Assembly: GCA_958295665.1 (NCBI GenBank)
Contig: OY282558.1
Coordinates: forward strand, 463,300,995-463,364,994
DNA length: 64,000 nt
DNA from: Tipula vernalis
Lineage: Eukaryota; Arthropoda; Insecta; Diptera; Tipulidae
Reading direction: 5' to 3'
Shown here: positions 47,381 through 62,300 of the stretch, piece after piece
How the letters are laid out: each line of letters begins with the position of its first letter
How positions within the stretch are numbered: the first letter of the stretch is position 1
The notes under the pieces: generated by a model
What the model was told of the DNA's origin: nothing
Databases searched by the model: none
What the model saw: the letters and a program-made list of their open reading frames with translations, nothing else
Program-made: the position numbers and the translations under genes

Positions 47381-48479
47381 GATTTTTCTGTGAAATGTAT
47401 GGAAATAATCAACCAATTTTTAAGCAGTTTGGCATAACAATTACAAGTCCCGAGACCTATCATTTGAGGTATCAAGAACCGCAATCGGAGCACAATTGCA
47501 GATTTCGGATTTTTACAGCTCTTAATCGGCTGAGCTAAAGTAAGGTGATTTTCTTCGAATCGATTTTTCTGTGAAATGTATGGAAATAATCAACAAATTT
47601 TGATGCGGTTTGGCATAACAATTACAAGTCCCGAGACCTATCATTTGAGGTATCAAGAACCGCAATCGGAGCACAATTGCAGATTTCGGATTTTTACAGC
47701 TCTGAATCGGCTGAGCTATAGTAAGGTGATTTTCTTCTAATCGAACTTTCTACGAAATGTATGGTATAGCAATTACAGGTCTCGTGATCTATCATTTAAG
47801 GTATCAAGAACCGCAATCGGAGCACAACTGCAGATTTCGGATTTTTACAGCTCTGACTCGGCTGAGCTAAAGTAAGGTGAGTTTCTTCGAATCGATTTTT
47901 TTGTGAAATGTATGGAAATAATCAACAAATTTTAATGCGGTTTGGCATAACAATTACAAGTCCCGAGACCTATCATTTGAGGTATCAAGAACCGCAATCG
48001 GAGCACAATTGCAGGTTTCGGATTTTTACAGCTCTAAATCGGCTGAGCTATTATAGTAAGGCGATTTTCTTCGAATCGAACTTTCTACGAAATGTATGGT
48101 ATAGCAATTACAGGTCTCGTGATCTATCATTTAAGGTATCTAGAACCGCAATCGGAGCACAATTGCAGATTTCGGATTTTTACAGCTCTGAATCGGCTGA
48201 GCTATAGTAAGGTGATTTCTTCTAATCGATCTTTCTACGAAATGTATGGTATAGCAATTACAGGTCTCGTGACCTATCATTTAAGGTATCAAGAACCGCA
48301 ATCGGAGCACAATTGCAGATTTCGGATTTTTACAGCTCTGAATCGGATTAGCTATAGTAAGGTGATTTTCTTCGAATCGATTTTTCTGTGAAATGTATGG
48401 AAATAATCAACCAATTTTAATGCGGGTTGGCATAACAATTACAAGTCCCGAGACCTATCATTTGAGGTATCAAGAACCG

Positions 48480-50337
48480 CAATCGGAGCACAATTGCAGA
48501 TTTCGGATTTTTACAGCTCTGAATCGGCTGAGCTAAAGTAAGGTGATTTTCTTCGAATTGATTTTTCTGTGAAATGTATGGAAATAATCAACCAATTTTA
48601 ATGCGGTTTGGCATAACAATTACAAGTCCCGAGATCTATCATTTGAGGTATCAAGAACCGCAATCGGAGCACAATTGCAGATTTCGGATTTTTACAGCTC
48701 TAAATCGGCTGAGCTATAGTAAGGCGATTTTCTCCGAATCGAACTTTCTACGAAATGTATGGTATAGCAATTACAGGTCTCGTGATCTATCATTTAAGGT
48801 ATCTAGAACCGCAATCGGAGCAGAATTGCAGATTTCGGATTTTTACAGCTCTAAATCGGCTGAGCTATAGTAAGGTGATTTTCTTCTAATCGAACTTTCT
48901 ACGAAATGTATGGTATAGCAATTACAGGTCTCGAGACCTATCATTTGAGGTATCAAGAACCGCAATCGGAGCACAATTGCAGATTTCGGATTTTTACAGC
49001 TCTGAATCGGCTGAGCTAAAGTAAGGTGATTTTCTTCGAATCGATTTTTCTGTGAAATGTATGGAAATAATCAACCAATTTTAATGCGGTTTGGCATAAC
49101 AATTACAAGTCCCGAGATCTATCATTTGAGGTATAAAGAACTGCAATCGGAGCACAATTGCAGATTTCGGATTTTTACAGCTCTGAATCGGCTGAGCTAT
49201 AGTAAGGTGATTATCTTTTAATCGAACTTTCTACGAAATGTATGGTGTAGCAATTACAGGTCTCGTGACCTATCATTTAAGGTATCAAGAACCGCAATCG
49301 GAGCACAATTGCAGATTTCGGATTTTTACAGCTCTGAATCGGCTGAGCTATAGTAAGGTGATTTTCTTCTAATCGAACTTTCTACGAAATGTATGGTATA
49401 GCAATTACAGGTCTCGTGACCTCTAATTTAAGGTATCAAGAACCGCAATCGGAGCACAATTGCAGATTTCGGATTTTTACAGCCCTGGATCGGCTGAGCT
49501 AAAGTAAGGTGATTTTCTTCGAATCGATTTTTCTGTGAAATGTATGGAAATAATCAACCAATTTTAATGTGGTTTGGCATAACAATTACAAGTCCCGAGA
49601 CCTATCATTTGAGGTATCAAGAACCGCAATCGGAGCACAATTGCAGATTTCGGATTTTTACAGCTCTGAATCGGCTGAGCTAAAGTAAGGTGATTTTCTT
49701 CGAATTGATTTTTCTGTGAAATGTATGGAAATAATCAACCAATTTTAATGCGGTTTGGCATAACAATTACAAGTCCCGAGATCTATCATTTGAGGTATCA
49801 AGAACCGCAATCGGAGCACAATTGCAGATTTCGGATTTTTACAGCTTTAAATCGGCTGAGCTATAGTAAGGCGATTTTCTCCGAATCGAACTTTCTACGA
49901 AATGTATGGTATAGCAATTACAGGTCTCGTGATCTATCATTTAAGGTATCTAGAACCGCAATCGGAGCAGAATTGCAGATTTCGGATTTTTACAGCTCTA
50001 AATCGGCTGAGCTATAGTAAGGTGATTTTCTTCTAATCGAACTTTCTACGAAATGTATGGTATAGCAATTACAGGTCTCGAGACCTATCATTTGAGGTAT
50101 CAAGAACCGCAATCGGAGCACAATTGCAGATTTCGGATTTTTACAGCTCTGAATCGGCTGAGCTAAAGTAAGGTGATTTTCTTCGAATCGATTTTTCTGT
50201 GAAATGTATGGAAATAATCAACCAATTTTAATGCGGTTTGGCATAACAATTACAAGTCCCGAGATCTATCATTTGAGGTATAAAGAACTGCAATCGGAGC
50301 ACAATTGCAGATTTCGGATTTTTACAGCTCTGAATCG
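48480..50337 (+). repeat. Tandem block duplication in the array, offset 1147 bp
   Basis: A block of about 700 bp (48480 to about 49190) recurs at about 49627-50337. The shared rare variants all sit exactly 1147 bases apart: GAATTGATTTTT (48555 region), TTCTCCGAATCG (48730 region), GAGCAGAATTGC (48817 region) and GGTATAAAGAACTGC (49128 region). The offset equals three long plus four short monomers (543 + 604). Confidence 0.85.
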
Positions 50338-51099
50338 GCTGAGCTAAAGTAAGGTGATTTTCTTCGAATCGATTTTTCTGTGAAATGTATGGAAATAATC
50401 AACCAATTTTAATGCGGTTTTGCATAACAATTACAATTCCCGAGACCTATCATTTGAGGTATCAAGAACCGCAATCGGAGCACAATTGCAGATTTCGTAT
50501 TTTTACAGCTCTGAATCTGCTGAGCTATAGTAAGGTGATTTTCTTCTAATCGAACTTTCTGCGAAATGTATGGTATAGCAATTACAGGTCTCGTGATCTA
50601 TCATTTAAGGTATCAAGAACCGCAATCGGAGCACAATTGCAGATTTCGGATTTTTACAGCTCTGAATCGGCTGAGCTAAAGTAAGGTGATTTTCTTCGAA
50701 TCGATTTTTCTGTGAAATGTATGGAAATAATCAACCAATTTTGATGCGGTTTGGCATAACAATTACAAGTCCCGAGACCTATCATTTGAGGTATCAAGAA
50801 CCGCAATCGGAGCACAATTGCAGATTTCGGATTTTTACAGTTCTGTATCTGCTGAGCTATAGTAAGGTGATTTTCTTCTAATCGAACTTTCTACGAAATG
50901 TATGGTATAGCACTTACAGGTCTCGTGATCTATCATTTAAGGTATTAAGAACCGCAATCGGAGCACAATTGCAGATTTCGGATTTTTACAGCTCTGAATC
51001 TGTTGAGCTATAGTAAGGTGATTTTCTTCGAATCGATTTTTCTGTGAAATGTATGGAAATAATCAACCAATTTTGATGCGGTTTGGCATAACAATTACA

Positions 51100-52680
51100 A
51101 GTCCCGAGACCTATCATTTGAGGTATCAAGAACCGCAATCGTAGCACAATTGCAGATTTCGGATTTTTACAGCTCTGAATCTGCTGAGATATAGTAAGGT
51201 GATTTTCTTCTAATCGAACTTTCTACGAAATGTATGGTATAGCAATTACAGGTCTCGTGATCTATCATTTAAGGTATCAAGAACCGCAATCGGAGCACAA
51301 TTGCAGATTTCGGATTTTTACAGCTCTGAATCGGCTGAGCTAAAATAAGGTGATTTTCTTCGAATCGATATTTCTGTGAAATGTATGGAAATAATCAACC
51401 AACTTTGATGCGGTTTGGCATAACAATTACAAGTCCCGATACCTATCATTTGAGGTATCAAGAACCGCAATCGGAGCACAATTGCAGATTTCGGATTTTT
51501 ACAGCTCTGAATCTGCTGAGCTATAGTAAGGTGATTTTCTTCGAATCGATTTTTCTGTGAAATGTATGGAAATAATCAACCAATTTTGATGCGGTTTGGC
51601 ATAACAATTACAAGTCCCGAGACCTATCATTTGAGGTATCAAGAACCGCAATCGTAGCACAATTGCAGATTTCGGATTTTTACAGCTCTGAATCTGCTGA
51701 GATATAGTAAGGTGATTTTCTTCTAATCGAACTTTCTACGAAATGTATCGTATAGCAATTACAGGTCTCGTGATCTATCATTTAAGGTATCAAGAACCGC
51801 AATCGCGGAGCACAATTGCAGATTTCGGATTTTTACAGCTCTGAATCGGCTGAGCTAAAATAAGGTGATTTTCTTCGAATCGATATTTCTGTGAAATGTA
51901 TGGAAATAATCAACCAACTTTGATGCGGTTTGGCATAACAATTACAAGTCCCAAGACCTATCATTTGAGGTATCAAGAACCGCAATCGTAGCACAATTGC
52001 AGATTTCGGATTTTTACAGCTCTGAATCTGCTGAGATATAGTAAGGTGATTTTCTTCTAATCGAACTTTCTACGAAATGTATCGTATAGCAATTACAGGT
52101 CTCGTGATCTATCATTTAAGGTATTAAGAACCGCAATCGCGGAGCACAATTGCAGATTTCGGATTTTTACAGCTCTGAATCGGCTGAGCTAAAATAAGGT
52201 GATTTTCTTCGAATCGATATTTCTGTGAAATGTATGGAAATAATCAACCAACTTTGATGCGGTTTGGCATAACAATTACAAGTCCCGAGACCTATCATTT
52301 GAGGTATCAAGAACCGCAATCGGAGCACAATTGCAGATTTCGGATTTTTACAGCTCTGAATCTGCTGAGCTATAGTAAGGTGATTTTCTTCGAATCGAAC
52401 TTTCTACGAAATGTATGGTATAGCAATTACAGGTCTCGTGATCTATCATTTAAGGTATCAAGAACCGCAATCGCGGAGCACAATTGCAGATTTCGGATTT
52501 TTACAGCTCTGAATCGGCTGAGCTATAATAAGGTGATTTTCTTCAAATCGAACTTTCTACGAAATGTATGGTATATCAATTACAAGTACCGAGACCTATC
52601 ATTTGAGGTATCAAGAACCGCAATCGGAGCACAATTGCAGATTTCGGATTTTTACAGCTCTGAATCGGCTGAGCTATAGT
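51100..52680 (+). repeat. Array section sharing the 847-unit variants
   Basis: This section carries the same rare variants as 54611-57150: CAATCGTAGCACAA, CAATCGCGGAGCAC (2-bp CG insertion), AATCGATATTTCTG and CTGCTGAGATATAG. It looks like an older or rearranged copy of that higher-order unit. The rare word GGTATATCAATTAC is at 52570 and again near 56895. Confidence 0.75.
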
Positions 52681-52968
52681 AAGGTGATTTTCTTCGAATC
52701 GATTTTTCTGTGAAATGTATGGAAATAATCAACCAATTTTGATGCGGTTTGGCATAACAATTACAAGTCCCGAGATCTATCATTTGAGGTATCAAGAACC
52801 GCAATCGGAGCACAATTGCAGATTTCGGATTTTTACAGCTCTGAATCGGCTGAGCTATATTAAGGTGATTTTCTTCTAATCGAACTTTCTACGAAATGTA
52901 TGGTATAGCAATTACAGGTCTCGTGATCTATCATTTAAGGTATCAAGAACCGCAATCGGAGCACAATT

Positions 52969-54340
52969 GCAAATTTCGGATTTTTACAGCTCTGAATCGG
53001 CTGAGCTAAAGTAAGGTGATTTTCTTCGAATCGATTTTTCTGTGAAATGTATGGAAATAATCAACCAATTTTGATGCGGTTTGGCATAACAATTACAAGT
53101 CCCGAGACCTATCATTTGAGGTATCAAGAACCGCAATCGGAGCACAATTGCAGATTTCGGATTTTTACAGCTCTGAATCGGCTGAGCTATAGTAAGGTGA
53201 TTTTCTTCGAATCGATTTTTCTGTGAAATGTATGGAAATAATCAACCAATTTTGATGCGGTTTGACATAACAATTACAAGTCCCGAGACCTATCATTTGA
53301 GGTATCAAGAACCGCAATCGGAGCACAATTGCAGATTTCGGATTTTTACAGCTCTGAATCTGTTGAGCTATAGTAAGGTGATTTTCTTCTAATCGAACTT
53401 TCTACGAAATGTATAGTATAGCAATTACAGGTCTCGTGATCTATCATTTAAGGTATCAAGAACCGCAATCGGAGCACAACTGCAGATTTCGAATTTTTAC
53501 AGCTCTGACTCGGCTGAGCTAATGTAAGGTGATTTTCTTCGAATCGAACTTTCTGTTAAATGTATGGAAATAATCAACCAATTTTAATGCGGTTTGGCAT
53601 AACAATTACAAGTCCCGAGACCTATCATTTGAGGTATCAAGAACCGCAATCGGAGCACAATTGCAGATTTCGGATTTTTACAGCTCTAAATCGGCTGAGC
53701 TATAGTAAGGCGATTTTCTTCGAATCGAACTTTCTACGAAATGTATGGTATAGAAATTACAGGTCTCGTGACCTATCATTTAAGGTATCAAGAACCGCAA
53801 TCGGAGCACAATTGCAGATTTCGGATTTTTACAGCTCTGAATCGGCTGAGCTATAGTAAGGTGATTTTCTTCGAATCGATTTTTCTGTGAAATGTATGGA
53901 AATAATCAACCAATTTTGATGCGGTTTGGCATAACAATTACAAGTCCCAAGACCTATCATTTGAGGTATCAAGAACCGCAATCGGAGCACAATTGCAGAT
54001 TTCGGATTTTTACAGCTCTAAATCTGCTGAGCTATAGTAACGTGATTTTCTTCTAATCGAACTTTCTACGAAATGTATAGTATAGCAATTACAGGTCTCG
54101 TGATCTATCATTTAAGGTATCAAGAACCGCAATCGGAGCACAATTGCAGATTTCGGATTTTTACAGCTCTGAATCGGCTGAGCTATAGTAAGGTGATTTT
54201 CTTCGAATCGAACTTTCTACGAAATGTATGGTATAGCAATTACAGGTCTCGTGATCTATCATTTAAGGTATCAAGAACCGCAATCGGAGCACAATTGCAG
54301 ATTTCGGATTTTTACAGCTCTGAATCTGCTGAGATATAGT
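52969..54340 (+). repeat. Block copied at least three times in the array
   Basis: Diagnostic variants are GCAAATTTCGG (52970), GGTTTGACATAAC (53260), the hybrid GAACTTTCTGTTAAATG (53546) and GTATAGAAATTACAGG (53750). They recur at +4505 (57475, 57765, 58051 and 58255). The last two recur again at +8466 (62012 and 62216). The CCCAAGACC variant follows in all three copies, while TAACGTGATT and TGTATAGTATAGC link the first and third copies more closely. Confidence 0.85.
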
Positions 54341-54610
54341 AAGGTGATTTTCTTCTAATCGAACTTTCTACGAAATGTATGGTATAGCAATTACAGGTAT
54401 CGTGATCTATCATTTAAGGTATCAAGAACCGCAATCGGAGCACAACTGCAGATTTCGAATTTTTACAGCTCTGACTCGGCTGAGCTAAAGTAAGGTGATT
54501 TTCTTCGAATCGATTTTTCTGTGAAATGTATGGAAATAATCAACCAATTTTGATGCGGTTTGGCATAACAATTACAAGTCCCGAGACCTATCATTTGAGG
54601 TATCAAGAAC

Positions 54611-56304
54611 CGCAATCGTAGCACAATTGCAGATTTCGGATTTTTACAGCTCTGAATCTGCTGAGATATAGTAAGGTGATTTTCTTCTAATCGAACTTTC
54701 TACGAAATGTATGGTATAGCAATTACAGGTCTCGTGATCTATCATTTAAGGTATCAAGAACCGCAATCGGAGCACAATTGCAGATTTCGGATTTTTACAG
54801 CTCTGAATCGGCTGAGCTAAAATAAGGTGATTTTCTTCGAATCGATATTTCTGTGAAATGTATGGAAATAATCAACCAACTTTGATGCGGTTTGGCATAA
54901 CAATTACAAGTCCCGAGACCTATCATTTGAGGTATCAAGAACCGCAATCGGAGCACAATTGCAGATTTCGGATTTTTACAGCTCTGAATCTGCTGAGCTA
55001 TAGTAAGGTGATTTTCTTCGAATCGATTTTTCTGTGAAATGTATGGAAATAATCAACCAATTTTGATGCGGTTTGGCATAACAATTACAAGTCCCGAGAC
55101 CTATCATTTGAGGTATCAAGAACCGCAATCGTAGCACAATTGCAGATTTCGGATTTTTACAGCTCTGAATCTGCTGAGATATAGTAAGGTGATTTTCTTC
55201 TAATCGAACTTTCTACGAAATGTATCGTATAGCAATTACAGGTCTCGTGATCTATCATTTAAGGTATCAAGAACCGCAATCGCGGAGCACAATTGCAGAT
55301 TTCGGATTTTTACAGCTCTGAATCGGCTGAGCTAAAATAAGGTGATTTTCTTCGAATCGATATTTCTGTGAAATGTATGGAAATAATCAACCAATTTTGA
55401 TGCGGTTTGGCATAACAATTACAAGTCCCGAGACCTATCATTTGAGGTATCAAGAACCGCAATCGTAGCACAATTGCAGATTTCGGATTTTTACAGCTCT
55501 GAATCTGCTGAGATATAGTAAGGTGATTTTCTTCTAATCGAACTTTCTACGAAATGTATGGTATAGCAATTACAGGTCTCGTGATCTATCATTTAAGGTA
55601 TCAAGAACCGCAATCGGAGCACAATTGCAGATTTCGGATTTTTACAGCTCTGAATCGGCTGAGCTAAAATAAGGTGATTTTCTTCGAATCGATATTTCTG
55701 TGAAATGTATGGAAATAATCAACCAACTTTGATGCGGTTTGGCATAACAATTACAAGTCCCGAGACCTATCATTTGAGGTATCAAGAACCGCAATCGGAG
55801 CACAATTGCAGATTTCGGATTTTTACAGCTCTGAATCTGCTGAGCTATAGTAAGGTGATTTTCTTCGAATCGATTTTTCTGTGAAATGTATGGAAATAAT
55901 CAACCAATTTTGATGCGGTTTGGCATAACAATTACAAGTCCCGAGACCTATCATTTGAGGTATCAAGAACCGCAATCGTAGCACAATTGCAGATTTCGGA
56001 TTTTTACAGCTCTGAATCTGCTGAGATATAGTAAGGTGATTTTCTTCTAATCGAACTTTCTACGAAATGTATCGTATAGCAATTACAGGTCTCGTGATCT
56101 ATCATTTAAGGTATCAAGAACCGCAATCGCGGAGCACAATTGCAGATTTCGGATTTTTACAGCTCTGAATCGGCTGAGCTAAAATAAGGTGATTTTCTTC
56201 GAATCGATATTTCTGTGAAATGTATGGAAATAATCAACCAATTTTGATGCGGTTTGGCATAACAATTACAAGTCCCGAGACCTATCATTTGAGGTATCAA
56301 GAAC
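54611..56304 (+). repeat. 847-bp higher-order repeat, two exact-length units
   Basis: The rare variant CGCAATCGTAGCACAA appears at 54611, 55124, 55458, 55971 and 56305, that is at alternating spacings of 513 and 334. The unit is therefore 847 bp: three long and two short monomers plus a 2-bp CG insertion (TCGCGGAGC). Two complete units and part of a third are present before the pattern changes near 56640. Confidence 0.85.
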
Positions 56305-59300
56305 CGCAATCGTAGCACAATTGCAGATTTCGGATTTTTACAGCTCTGAATCTGCTGAGATATAGTAAGGTGATTTTCTTCTAATCGAACTTTCTACGAA
56401 ATGTATCGTATAGCAATTACAGGTCTCGTCATCTATCATTTAAGGTATCAAGAACCGCAATCGCGGAGCACAATTGCAGATTTCGGATTTTTACAGCTCT
56501 GAATCGGCTGAGCTAAAATAAGGTGATTTTCTTCGAATCGATATTTCTGTGAAATGTATGGAAATAATCAACCAACTTTGATGCGGTTTGGCATAACAAT
56601 TACAAGTCCCGAGACCTATCATTTGAGGTATCAAGAATCGCAATCGGAGCACAATTGCAGATTCCGGATTTTTACAGCTCTGAATCTGCTGAGCTATAGT
56701 AAGGTGATTTTCTTCTAATCGAACTTTCTACGAAATGTATGGTATAGCAATTACAGGTCTCGTGATCTATCATTTAAGGTATCAAGAACCGCAATCGCGG
56801 AGCACAATTGCAGATTTCGGATTTTTACAGCTCTGAATCGGCTGAGCTATAATAAGGTGATTTTCTTCAAATCGAACTTTCTACGAAATGTATGGTATAT
56901 CAATTACAAGTCCCGAGACCTATCATTTGAGGTATCAAGAACCGCAATCGGAGCACAATTGCAGATTTCGGATTTTTACAGCTCTGAATCGGCTGAGCTA
57001 TAGTAAGGTGATTTTCTTCGAATCGATTTTTCTGTGAAATGTATGGAAATAATCAACCAATTTTGATGCGGTTTGGCATAACAATTACAAGTCCCGAGAC
57101 CTATCATTTGAGGTATCAAGAACCGCAATCGGAGCACAATTGCAGATTTCGGATTTTTACAGCTCTGAATCGGCTGAGCTAAAGTAAGGTGATTTTCTTC
57201 GAATCGATTTTTCTGTGAAATGTATGGAAATAATCAACCAATTTTAATGCGGTTTGGCATAACAATTACAAGTCCCGAGACCTATCATTTGAGGTATCAA
57301 GAACCGCAATCGGAGCACAATTGCAGATTTCGGATTTTTACAGCTCTGAATCTGCTGAGCTATATTAAGGTGATTTTCTTCTAATCGAACTTTCTACGAA
57401 ATGTATGGTATAGCAATTACAGGTCTCGTGATCTATCATTTAAGGTATCAAGAACCGCAATCGGAGCACAATTGCAAATTTCGGATTTTTACAGCTCTGA
57501 ATCGGCTGAGCTAAAGTAAGGTGATTTTCTTCGAATCGATTTTTCTGTGAAATGTATGGAAATAATCAACCAATTTTGATGCGGTTTGGCATAACAATTA
57601 CAAGTCCCGAGACCTATCATTTGAGGTATCAAGAACCGCAATCGGAGCACAATTGCAGATTTCGGATTTTTACAGCTCTGAATCGGCTGAGCTATAGTAA
57701 GGTGATTTTCTTCGAATCGATTTTTCTGTGAAATGTATGGAAATAATCAACCAATTTTGATGCGGTTTGACATAACAATTACAAGTCCCGAGACCTATCA
57801 TTTGAGGTATCAAGAACCGCAATCGGAGCACAATTGCAGATTTCGGATTTTTACAGCTCTGAATCTGCTGAGCTATAGTAAGGTGATTTTCTTCTAATCG
57901 AACTTTCTACGAAATGTATAGTATAGCAATTACAGGTCTCGTGATCTATCATTTAAGGTATCAAGAACCGCAATCGGAGCACAACTGCAGATTTCGAATT
58001 TTTACAGCTCTGACTCGGCTGAGCTAAAGTAAGGTGATTTTCTTCGAATCGAACTTTCTGTTAAATGTATGGAAATAATCAACCAATTTTAATGCGGTTT
58101 GGCATAACAATTACAAGTCCCGAGACCTATCATTTGAGGTATCAAGAACCGCAATCGGAGCACAATTGCAGATTTCGGATTTTTACAGCTCTAAATCGGC
58201 TGAGCTATAGTAAGGCGATTTTCTTCGAATCGAACTTTCTACGAAATGTATGGTATAGAAATTACAGGTCTCGTGACCTATCATTTAAGGTATCAAGAAC
58301 CGCAATCGGAGCACAATTGCAGATTTCGGATTTTTACAGCTCTGAATCGGCTGAGCTATAGTAAGGTGATTTTCTTCGAATCGATTTTTCTGTGAAATGT
58401 ATGGAAATAATCAACCAATTTTGATGCGGTTTGGCATAACAATTACAAGTCCCAAGACCTATCATTTGAGGTATCAAGAACCGCAATCGGAGCACAATTG
58501 CAGATTTCGGATTTTTACAGCTCTGAATCTGCTGAGCTATAGTAAGGTGATTTTCTTCTAATCGAACTTTCTACGAAATGTATGGTATAGCAATTACAGG
58601 TCTCGTGATCTATCATTTAAGGTATCAAGAACCGCAATCGGAGCACAATTTCCGATTTCGGATTTTTACAGCTCTGAATCGGCTGAGCTATAGTAAGGTG
58701 ATTTTCTTCAAATCGAACTTTCTACGAAATGTATGGTATAGCAATTACAAGTCCCGAGACCTATCATTTGAGGTATCAAGAACCGCAATCGGAGCACAAT
58801 TGCAGATTTCGGATTTTTACAGCACTGAATCGGCTGAGCTATAGTAAGGTGATTTTCTTCTAATCGAACTTTCTACGAAATGTATGGTATAGCAATTACA
58901 GGTCTCGTGATCTATCATTTAAGGTATCAAGAACCGCAATCGGAGCACAATTGCAGATTTCGGATTTTTACAGCTCTGAATCGGCTGAGCTAAAGTAAGG
59001 TGATTTCCTTCGTATCGATTTTTCTGTGAAATGTATGGAAATAATCAACCAATTTTAATGCGGTTTGGCATAACAATTACAAGTCCCGTGACCTATCATT
59101 TGAGGTATCAAGAACCGCAATCGGAGCACAATTGCAAATTTCGGATTTTTACAGCTCTAAATCGGTTGAGCTATAGTAAGGCGGTTTTCTTCGAATCGAA
59201 CTTTCTACGAAATGTATGGTATAGCAATTACAGGTCTCGTGATCTATCATTTAAGGTATCTAGAACCGCAATCGGAGCACAATTGCAGATTTCGAATTTT

Positions 59301-62300
59301 TACAGCTCTGAATCGGCTGAGCTATAGTAAGGTGATTTTCTTCGAATCGAACTTTCTACGAAATGTATGGTATAGCAATTACAGGTCTCGTGACCTATCA
59401 TTTGAGGTATCAAGAACCGCAATCGGAGCACAATTGCAGATTTCGGATTTTTACAGCTCTGAATCGGCTGAGCTACATAAAGTAAGGTGATTTTCTTCGA
59501 ATCGATTTTTCTGTGAAATGTATGGAAATAATCAACCAATTTTAATGCGGTTTGGCATAACAATTACAAGTCCCGAGACCTATCATTTGAGGTATCAAGA
59601 ACCGCAATCGGAGCACAATTGCAGATTTCGGATTTTTACAGCTCTGAATCGGCTGAGCTATATAGTAAGGTGATTTTCTTCGAATCGATTTTTCTGTGAA
59701 ATGTATGGAAATAATCAACCAATTTTAATGCGGTTTGGCATAACAATTACAAGTCCCGAGACCTATCATTTGAGGTATCAAGAACCGCAATCGGAGCACA
59801 ATTGCAGATTTCGGATTTTTACAGCTCTAAATCGGCTGAGCTATAGTAAGGCGATTTTCTTCTAATCGAACTTTCTACGAAATGTATGGTATAGCAATTA
59901 CAGGTCTCGTGATCTATCATTTAAGGTATCTAGAACCGCAATCGCAGCACAATTGCAGATTTCGGATTTTTACAGCTCTGAATCGGCTGAGCTATAGTAA
60001 GGTGATTTTCTTCGAATCGAACTTTCTACGAAATGTATGGTATAGCAATTACAGGTCTCGTGATCTATCATTTAAGGTATCAAGAACCGCAATCTGAGCA
60101 CAATTGCAGATTTCGGATTTTTACAGCTCTGATTCGGCAGAGCTAAAGTAAGGTGATTTTCTTCGAATCGATTTTTCTGTGAAATGTATGGAAATAATCA
60201 ACCAATTTTAATGCGGTTTGGCATAACAATTACAAGTCCCGAGACCTATCAATTGAGGTATTAAGAACCGCAATCGGAGCACAATTGCAGATTTCGGATT
60301 TTTACAGCTCTAAATTGGTTGAGCTATAGTAAGGCGATTTTCTTCGAATCGAACTTTCTACGAAATGTATGGTATAGCAATTACAGGTCTCGTGACCTAT
60401 AATTTAAGGTATCAAGAACCGCAATCGGAGCACAATTGCAGATTTCGGATTTTTACAGCTCTGAATCGGCTGAGCTAAAGTAAGGTGATTTTCTTCGAAT
60501 CGATTTTTCTGTGAAATGTATGTAAATAATAAACCAATTTTGATGCGGTTTGGCATAACAATTACAAGTCCCGAGACCTATCATTTGAGGTATCAAGAAC
60601 CGCAATCGGAGCACAATTGCAGATTTCGGATTTTTACAGCTCTGAATCGGCTGAGCAGTAAGGTGATTTTCTTCTAATCGAACTTTCTACGAAATGTATG
60701 GTATAGCAATTACAGGTCTCGTGATCTATCATTTAAGGTATCAAGAGCCGCAATCGGAGCACAATTGCAGATTTCGGATTTTTACAGCTCTGAATCGGCT
60801 GAGCTAAAGTAAGGTGATTTTCTTCGAATCGATTTTTCTGTGAAATGTATGGAAATAATCAAACAATTTTGATGCGGATTGGCATAACAATTACAAGTCC
60901 CGAGACCTATCATTTGAGGTATCAAGAACCGCAATCGGAGCACAATTGCAGATTTCGGATTTTTACAGCTCTGAATCGGCTGAGCTAAAGTAAGGTGATT
61001 TTCTTCGAATCGATTTTTCTGTGAAATGTATGGAAATAATCAACCAATTTTAATGCGGTTTGGCATAACAATTACAAGTCCCGAGACCTATCATTTGAGG
61101 TATCAAGAACCGCAATCGGAGCACAATTGCAGATTTCGGATTTTTACAGCTCTGAATCTGCTGAGCTATATTAAGGTGATTTTCTTCTAATCGAACTTTC
61201 TACGAAATGTATGGTATAGCAATTACAGGTCTCGTGATCTATCATTTAAGGTATCAAGAACCGCAATCGGAGCACAATTGCAAATTTCGGATTTTTACAG
61301 CTCTGAATCGGCTGAGCTAAAGTAAGGTGATTTTCTTCGAATCGATTTTTCTGTGAAATGTATGGAAATAATCAACCAATTTTGATGCGGTTTGGCATAA
61401 CAATTACAAGTCCCGAGACCTATCATTTGAGGTATCAAGAACCGCAATCGGAGCACAATTGCAGATTTCGGATTTTTACAGCTCTGAATCGGCTGAGCTT
61501 TAGTAAGGTGATTTTCTTCGAATCGAACTTTCTACGAAATGTATGGTATAGCAATTACAGGTCTCGTGACCTATCATTTAAGGTATCAAGAACCGCAATC
61601 GGAGCACAACTGCAGATTTCGAATTTTTACAGCTCTGACTCGGCTGAGCTATAGTAAGGTGATTTTCTTCGAATCGAACTTTCTACGAAATGTATGGTAT
61701 AGCAATTACAGGTCTCGTGATCTATCATTTAAGGTATCAAGAACCGCAATCGGAGCACAATTGCAGATTTCGGATTTTTACAGCTCTGAATCGGCTGAGC
61801 TAAAGTAAGGTGATTTTCTTCGAATCGATTTTTCTGTGAAATGTATGGAAATAATCAACCAATTTAAATGCGGTTTGGCATAACAATTACAAGTCAAGAG
61901 ATCTATTATTTGAGGTATCAAGAACCGCAATCGGGGAACAATTGCAGATTTCGGATTTTTACAGCTCTGAATCGGCTGAGCTACATAAAGTAAGGTGATT
62001 TTCTTCGAATCGAACTTTCTGTTAAATGTATGGAAATAATCAACCAATTTTAATGCGGTTTGGCATAACAATTACAAGTCCCGAGACCTATCATTTGAGG
62101 TATCAAGAACCGCAATCGGAGCACAATTGCAGATTTCGGATTTTTACAGCTCTAAATCGGCTGAGCTATAGTAAGGCGATTTTCTTCGAATCGAACTTTC
62201 TACGAAATGTATGGTATAGAAATTACAGGTCTCGTGACCTATCATTTAAGGTATCAAGAACCGCAATCGGAGCACAATTGCAGATTTCGGATTTTTACAG

